Below are positions 60,629 through 64,000 of a stretch of DNA of 64,000 bases, one piece after another. Position 1 is the stretch's first letter, and each line of letters opens with the position of its first letter. Made by a program: the position numbers and the translations under genes. The notes under the pieces are model-generated. The model had not been told where the DNA came from and made no database searches. It saw only the letters and a program-made list of their open reading frames with translations. The DNA is taken from NCBI GenBank assembly GCA_036365145.1, contig JAEOAD010000005.1, positions 4,563,501 to 4,627,500 of the forward strand, read 5' to 3'. Source of the DNA: Orientallactaga sibirica. Taxonomy: Eukaryota; Chordata; Mammalia; Rodentia; Dipodidae.

Positions 60629-60720
60629 GCCATTAAATAATAGCAAGAGAAAATAGCCAGTAGGAGATACAGGAGCTTAGTACTCGAACAACTAATTGGC
60701 AAATCAGTCAAGTTTGTTAC

Positions 60721-60954
60721 CCAAAAAGTTGAAGATGTGAGAAGAGTGAATGCGTTTCCGAATGGTCTCCAGTGTATTCCGTGTAACTTTCAGAAGAGCG
60801 TCCATGTTTTGATGGTTGAAGTGAGAAAGGAGCTCACAGGCTTCCTCTAACATCTCAGTCTCTTTCTTCTTTCTTGTGATTGTTACTAAAGATGGCAGGC
60901 CAGCTGCAGCATTCAGGGAAGATGCCAAGGGCTCAGAAAATCCTTCTCTTTTTG
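60721..60954 (-). CDS. DNAH5: DNAH5 exon (tail), window residues 54-132
   Basis: This 234-bp exon starts with a split alanine codon and reads [19 protein letters not shown], then a basic-acidic stretch (TRKKKETEM) and helices containing [20 protein letters not shown]. It ends in phase 1 at a GTAACA donor. It belongs to the dynein tail. A long GGAA tetranucleotide tract lies about 92 bp beyond its donor, which places a UUCC tract in the pre-mRNA. Confidence 0.88.
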
Positions 60955-61720
60955 CTGTTACAATATGAGACAGAGAGAGAGAGGGAGAGATTAGATTAAA
61001 AGGAGAAAATTAAAATTAATTGCATGCAAGCTCAATCGGATGTAAATATGATGCTTCTTAGGAAGTGTGACTGGCATGCAGAAAGCAAGGAGGAAGAGCA
61101 GAAAACGTGATGCAAAGTCACGAGGCTGAATCACATAGGGCCCTGTATATAACAAGCTTGTTTTCTTCCTGGGAAAGGATTTTAAGAAGGGTGACATCTG
61201 ACTGCTTTCGTGAAAGGTGACATCATTTGGTGGCACAAACAGAGAAGTAGGTCACAAGTGGAAGCATGACACCCAGAAGTGGAAGGCTAGCACACTGGCC
61301 TGTTCTGTGGAGGTGGCAGCCTGGGAGTGTGCTGAGGACCACTTGGTCAGGCATTGGCACACAGTGAGGCATGAACACTGCTGTCCAGTGGTGGGGACAG
61401 CAGCAGTAGGGACCAATAATGCTCTTCTGTGCAAGTGTCAAGAGGAAGAGAGGAGGATGTGGGGGTGAGGAGCTCCATACACACTCCCATGGGAAGTGCT
61501 GTCCACCTTCACCCTGCCAGCAGCCTGTGCTGAGATTGGGGATTAGCACGTGTTCCCATGCCTGCGGTGGATTCCCTCCCTGGCTGAGTGTCACATAGGG
61601 CCCAGGATACCCATGCAGTTCCAGATACTTCAGTCAACTGGGCACTGGTGGGTGCTTGGCAGTGATGGGCAATCACATTGACATCTTGGCATGAAGTCCC
61701 AAAGGAGCCAAAACAGATGG
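60955..61720. other. Intron, no recognised element
   Basis: Comparatively GC-rich; open frames on both strands around 61,217-61,594 have no motif. Confidence 0.45.
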
Positions 61721-61725
61721 GAGTA

Positions 61726-62037
61726 TGTGGTGGTTTAAATGTAGGGCTCCACAGACTCAGGCATGCAATTCGAGTGTCCCATGGGCAGAGCCCTACTGGA
61801 AAAGAAGTATGTCACTGGGGGGGAGGGGGATCTCAAGTCTAGCCCTAAGGTGTGTGGAGAGCAGTTTGAGTGAGGACTTTCTGCTTGGAGACATAGAAGT
61901 GAGCCAGCTTCTTCTGCACTGACGGTGTCCCCACAAATCTGTAAGCCTGAAATTTTTAAATAAATAAATAAAAACCTTCCTTCAATAAGCTGTTTCTGGT
62001 TGGGTGTTGGCTCAAAAACCCAAAGCTGACTGCAACA
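61726..62037 (+). mobile_element. Solo LTR with 5-bp target duplication
   Basis: Starts TGTGGTGGTTTAAATGTAGG and ends GCTGACTGCAACA, with an AATAAATAAATAAAAACC segment before the end. GAGTA lies at 61,721-61,725 and 62,038-62,042. Confidence 0.78.
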
Positions 62038-62154
62038 GAGTATAATCCTCATTTCACATCCACAAATGTGAAATTTGTCCTAGAACCACAATAACTGATA
62101 TCTGGAATTCAAACCCAAGGTTTTACAACAAATGCTAGGTTTTTTGAAAGTAAA

Positions 62155-62250
62155 AAAAAAAAAAAAAAAAAAGGAAGGAAGGAAGGAAGGGCCATTAAAT
62201 AATAGCAAGAGAAAATAGCCAATAGGAGATGAGATTCAGGAGCTGAGGGT
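62155..62250 (+). repeat. Duplicate of the sequence next to the GGAA tract
   Basis: After an A-run, GGAAGGAAGG is followed by CCATTAAATAATAGCAAGAG and AAAATAGCCAATAGGAGAT, matching 60,610-60,685 with few changes. Confidence 0.85.
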
Positions 62251-62716
62251 GAAAAGCTAGTGTAGGCTTGGGGTATCCACGTTCTAGTGTGTCTCTCCCA
62301 CCTTGTCCCTAAAGCCCTGGAGGACGAAACCCTTACTTCTTTACCTCTACGTATTCGCATCTGTGCAACGAAAGGGTCACACGGTCTGCATGTTCCTGAG
62401 GAAGAATCCAATCCATATTCTGTCCTACTCTATGAAAAGGGGAAATAAAATGCCTACCCCTGCAGGAATTAAAAGAGCCAAATGCCAGAGGCCTACAGGG
62501 CAAAGCACATTTCCAAAGTTTAACACAAAATAATGGGAATTAACAAGAGAGTCATTACCATGTGCTCAGAATCATCACTTCAGATTTATAAATATCATTA
62601 CAAAATTGGGGTAATGTTTACAGAAGTGTGAAATTAATTGCTGTGTCAGGAATTAAATTTGAGTTTTCAGTGAATATCCTAGAAAAACAAGACCTTTTTA
62701 TTCCCTCATCTCTTAC

Positions 62717-62876
62717 CTAGGGTTTCCTTGTTAGAATCTACAGTATTGTCAGTGGATGCTTTTCCACTTTCTTCTTTCCATGGGACATCCAATAACATAG
62801 TTATTAGCTCGTTGACTGCTTCTTCTACCAGTGAGCTTTTAAAATGCAATATCTGAGCACCATTCACACACAGGTC
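62717..62876 (-). CDS. DNAH5: DNAH5 exon (tail), window residues 1-53
   Basis: The exon opens after an acceptor ending TTAG at 62,877-62,880 with [20 protein letters not shown] and closes before a GTAAGA donor. It is 160 bp, enters in phase 0 and leaves one extra base. It codes for N-terminal tail sequence, which in this family binds intermediate chains and other heavy chains. The next upstream exon is not in the window. There is no AAA motif and the sequence is weakly conserved, so identification rests mainly on linkage to the following exons. Confidence 0.8.
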
Positions 62877-63487
62877 CTAACAGAAACAACAGGAACAAAA
62901 TATTAACGTGGTGTCATGTTTGTTTTTTAAGCTCATGCAAGTCGCAGATTCAATCACAAGTAACACTGTAGCTTCAATGACGGTTGGTCCCGTCCTGACC
63001 TCCAGCTCCAGCCAGGCATCTATCTACAAGGAGGCACTGACACGTGGGCACCAGCTAGAGAATTGCGCATGAACCAAAAATGTGTTTGGGCCATTCCATG
63101 GCGCCTGCCTGGGAGGGAACAAACCGGAGGAAGCAGAGGGAAGCAGACTGTAGCCTTTGGGAGATGCGGCTGAGGCTCCGGGTTGCTCATCAGGGTTAGA
63201 TGCCATTCCAGGGCACCTGCCTGGGAGGAAACAAACAAGCAGAAGGTCCGAGGGGAGCAGCCGACCAATTTGGATTCTACTTCTCACGCCCACCTTGCAA
63301 GACCTACCCTCCCCCCAAAAAAAAAAAAAAAAAAACTTTTTTCTGAAGAAAGGCTGAAGAAGAGGCAACTTTGTACCAGCTCCAACCCCTAGGACAAGCC
63401 TGGAGCTCATCTTGCTCCAGAAAGCCGGATAGGGAATTGATCTGGACGATCAGGGCCCATCAGGCCCAGGGCAGATTTGCAGGGAAG

Positions 63488-63604
63488 GCCGGGCGTGGTG
63501 GCGCCAGGCCTTTAATCCCAGGAGGGCCGAGGCCACCCAGATTTCCAGGTCAGCCTGGAAGTGAGACCCTACCTCACAAAACCAAAAAAAAAAAAAAAAA
63601 AAAA
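63488..63604 (+). mobile_element. B1 SINE with perfect 16-bp target duplication
   Basis: GCCGGGCGTGGTGGCGCCAG head, a shortened body and a long A-tail. cagatttgcagggaag lies at 63,472-63,487 and 63,605-63,620. It interrupts the L1-like sequence and is therefore younger. Confidence 0.95.
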
Positions 63605-63775
63605 CAGATTTGCAGGGAAGTAGCACACATAAAGTAGACCCTCTTCAGGCTCAAGTGCACCCAATTCAGTGTCTTCTACCTCTCACCCACCATGATCAAT
63701 CACAGACTAGACCACCAAACACAGGCTATACAAGAGCTGCTATTTCTCCACCCTAAGTGAGACAACGATCTCGAG

Positions 63776-64000
63776 ATGGGCAGAGCCCAACGTAAAGCAA
63801 ACAACACACAGCACCCATCAAAGGACCCCCACCAAGACCAGTCACACAATCGATGCCTCCAATTAAAGCTTAGAGGAAGCCCAAGACACAGAAGCTCAAA
63901 ATGAAATCTCAAGAAGCCTTTTAAATAAACTTAGTGAGACCGTGAACAAACAGCTAGATAAAGGGGAAGAAACTGGACAACGAGTAGTCAAACAGGAACT
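63776..64000 (+). pseudogene. L1 ORF1-like fragment with frameshift
   Basis: An ATG at 63,776 begins a basic, Gln/Ser-rich stretch (MGRAQRKANNTQHPSKDPHQ) that reaches a stop near 63,905. A second frame, open from 63,867, reads SLEEAQDTEAQNEISRSLLN and NKLSETVNKQLDKGEE, a helical coiled-coil-like stretch as in L1 ORF1 protein. The overlap suggests a one-base shift near 63,860. It is not part of the dynein gene. Confidence 0.45.

Larger units (their letters stand above)
62990..64000 (+). mobile_element. Probable 5' end of a rodent L1 (5'-UTR and start of ORF1)
   Basis: GC-richer sequence with an imperfect internal duplication 112 bp apart (63,091 and 63,203) precedes a short open frame and then coiled-coil-like codons running to the window edge. 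The order fits a rodent L1 promoter region followed by ORF1. The element continues beyond the window, so identity is inferred. Confidence 0.5.

Noticed and set aside
60496..60711. Open frame with Pro-Ser-Phe-Leu repeats
   Set aside because: It is a translation of the TTCC side of the GGAA microsatellite.

Overview
This window is mammalian genomic DNA. It carries the middle part of one large gene on the minus strand, split into 25 exons over about 60 kb, and everything else recognised is intron and repeats. I read the exons by hand from reverse-complement translation, GT-AG splice sites and phase continuity. They join into one uninterrupted frame of 4,399 nt, about 1,466 residues, numbered here as 'window residues' 1-1466. 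The protein is an axonemal dynein heavy chain of the outer-arm DNAH5/DNAH8 type, and its wording fits DNAH5 best. Both gene ends lie outside the window.

Gene layout in transcript order, from high to low coordinates: tail (DHC_N1-type) exons from 62,876 down to about 45,512; linker (DHC_N2-type) exons from 45,711 down to 19,845; AAA1 from 13,232 down to about 10,385; and the start of AAA2 from 9,608 down to 2,587. The AAA1 P-loop GPAGTGKT, its Walker B stretch CFDEFN and the AAA2 P-loop GPSGAGKT are all intact. No exon has a stop or frameshift, so this looks like a functional gene and not a retrocopy.

The repeats point to a rodent. Most abundant is a tRNA-derived SINE with a head like GGCTGGAGAGATGGCTTAG, a TC-rich stretch and an AATAAA tail, matching the B2-superfamily 'DIP' type of jerboas. 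B1, B4-like (tRNA head plus B1 tail) and L1 copies and solo LTRs with TG...CA ends are also present. A jerboa such as Jaculus is the likely source, by inference. Many insertions have clear target-site duplications.

The most striking non-coding object is a TG/CA-rich minisatellite of about 3.9 kb (39,178-43,098) in the 7.2-kb intron between the exons at 45,512-45,711 and 38,145-38,298. Its core is a 61-bp unit that keeps all three minus-strand frames open for about 970-1,230 codons; this is a repeat artefact, not a gene. The right end of the window (about 62,990-64,000) looks like the 5' end of a rodent L1 with a frameshifted ORF1, itself interrupted by a B1 with a perfect 16-bp duplication. 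I found no prokaryotic genes, CRISPR array, gene promoter, CpG island or conventional RNA gene, and no evidence of a new biological system.
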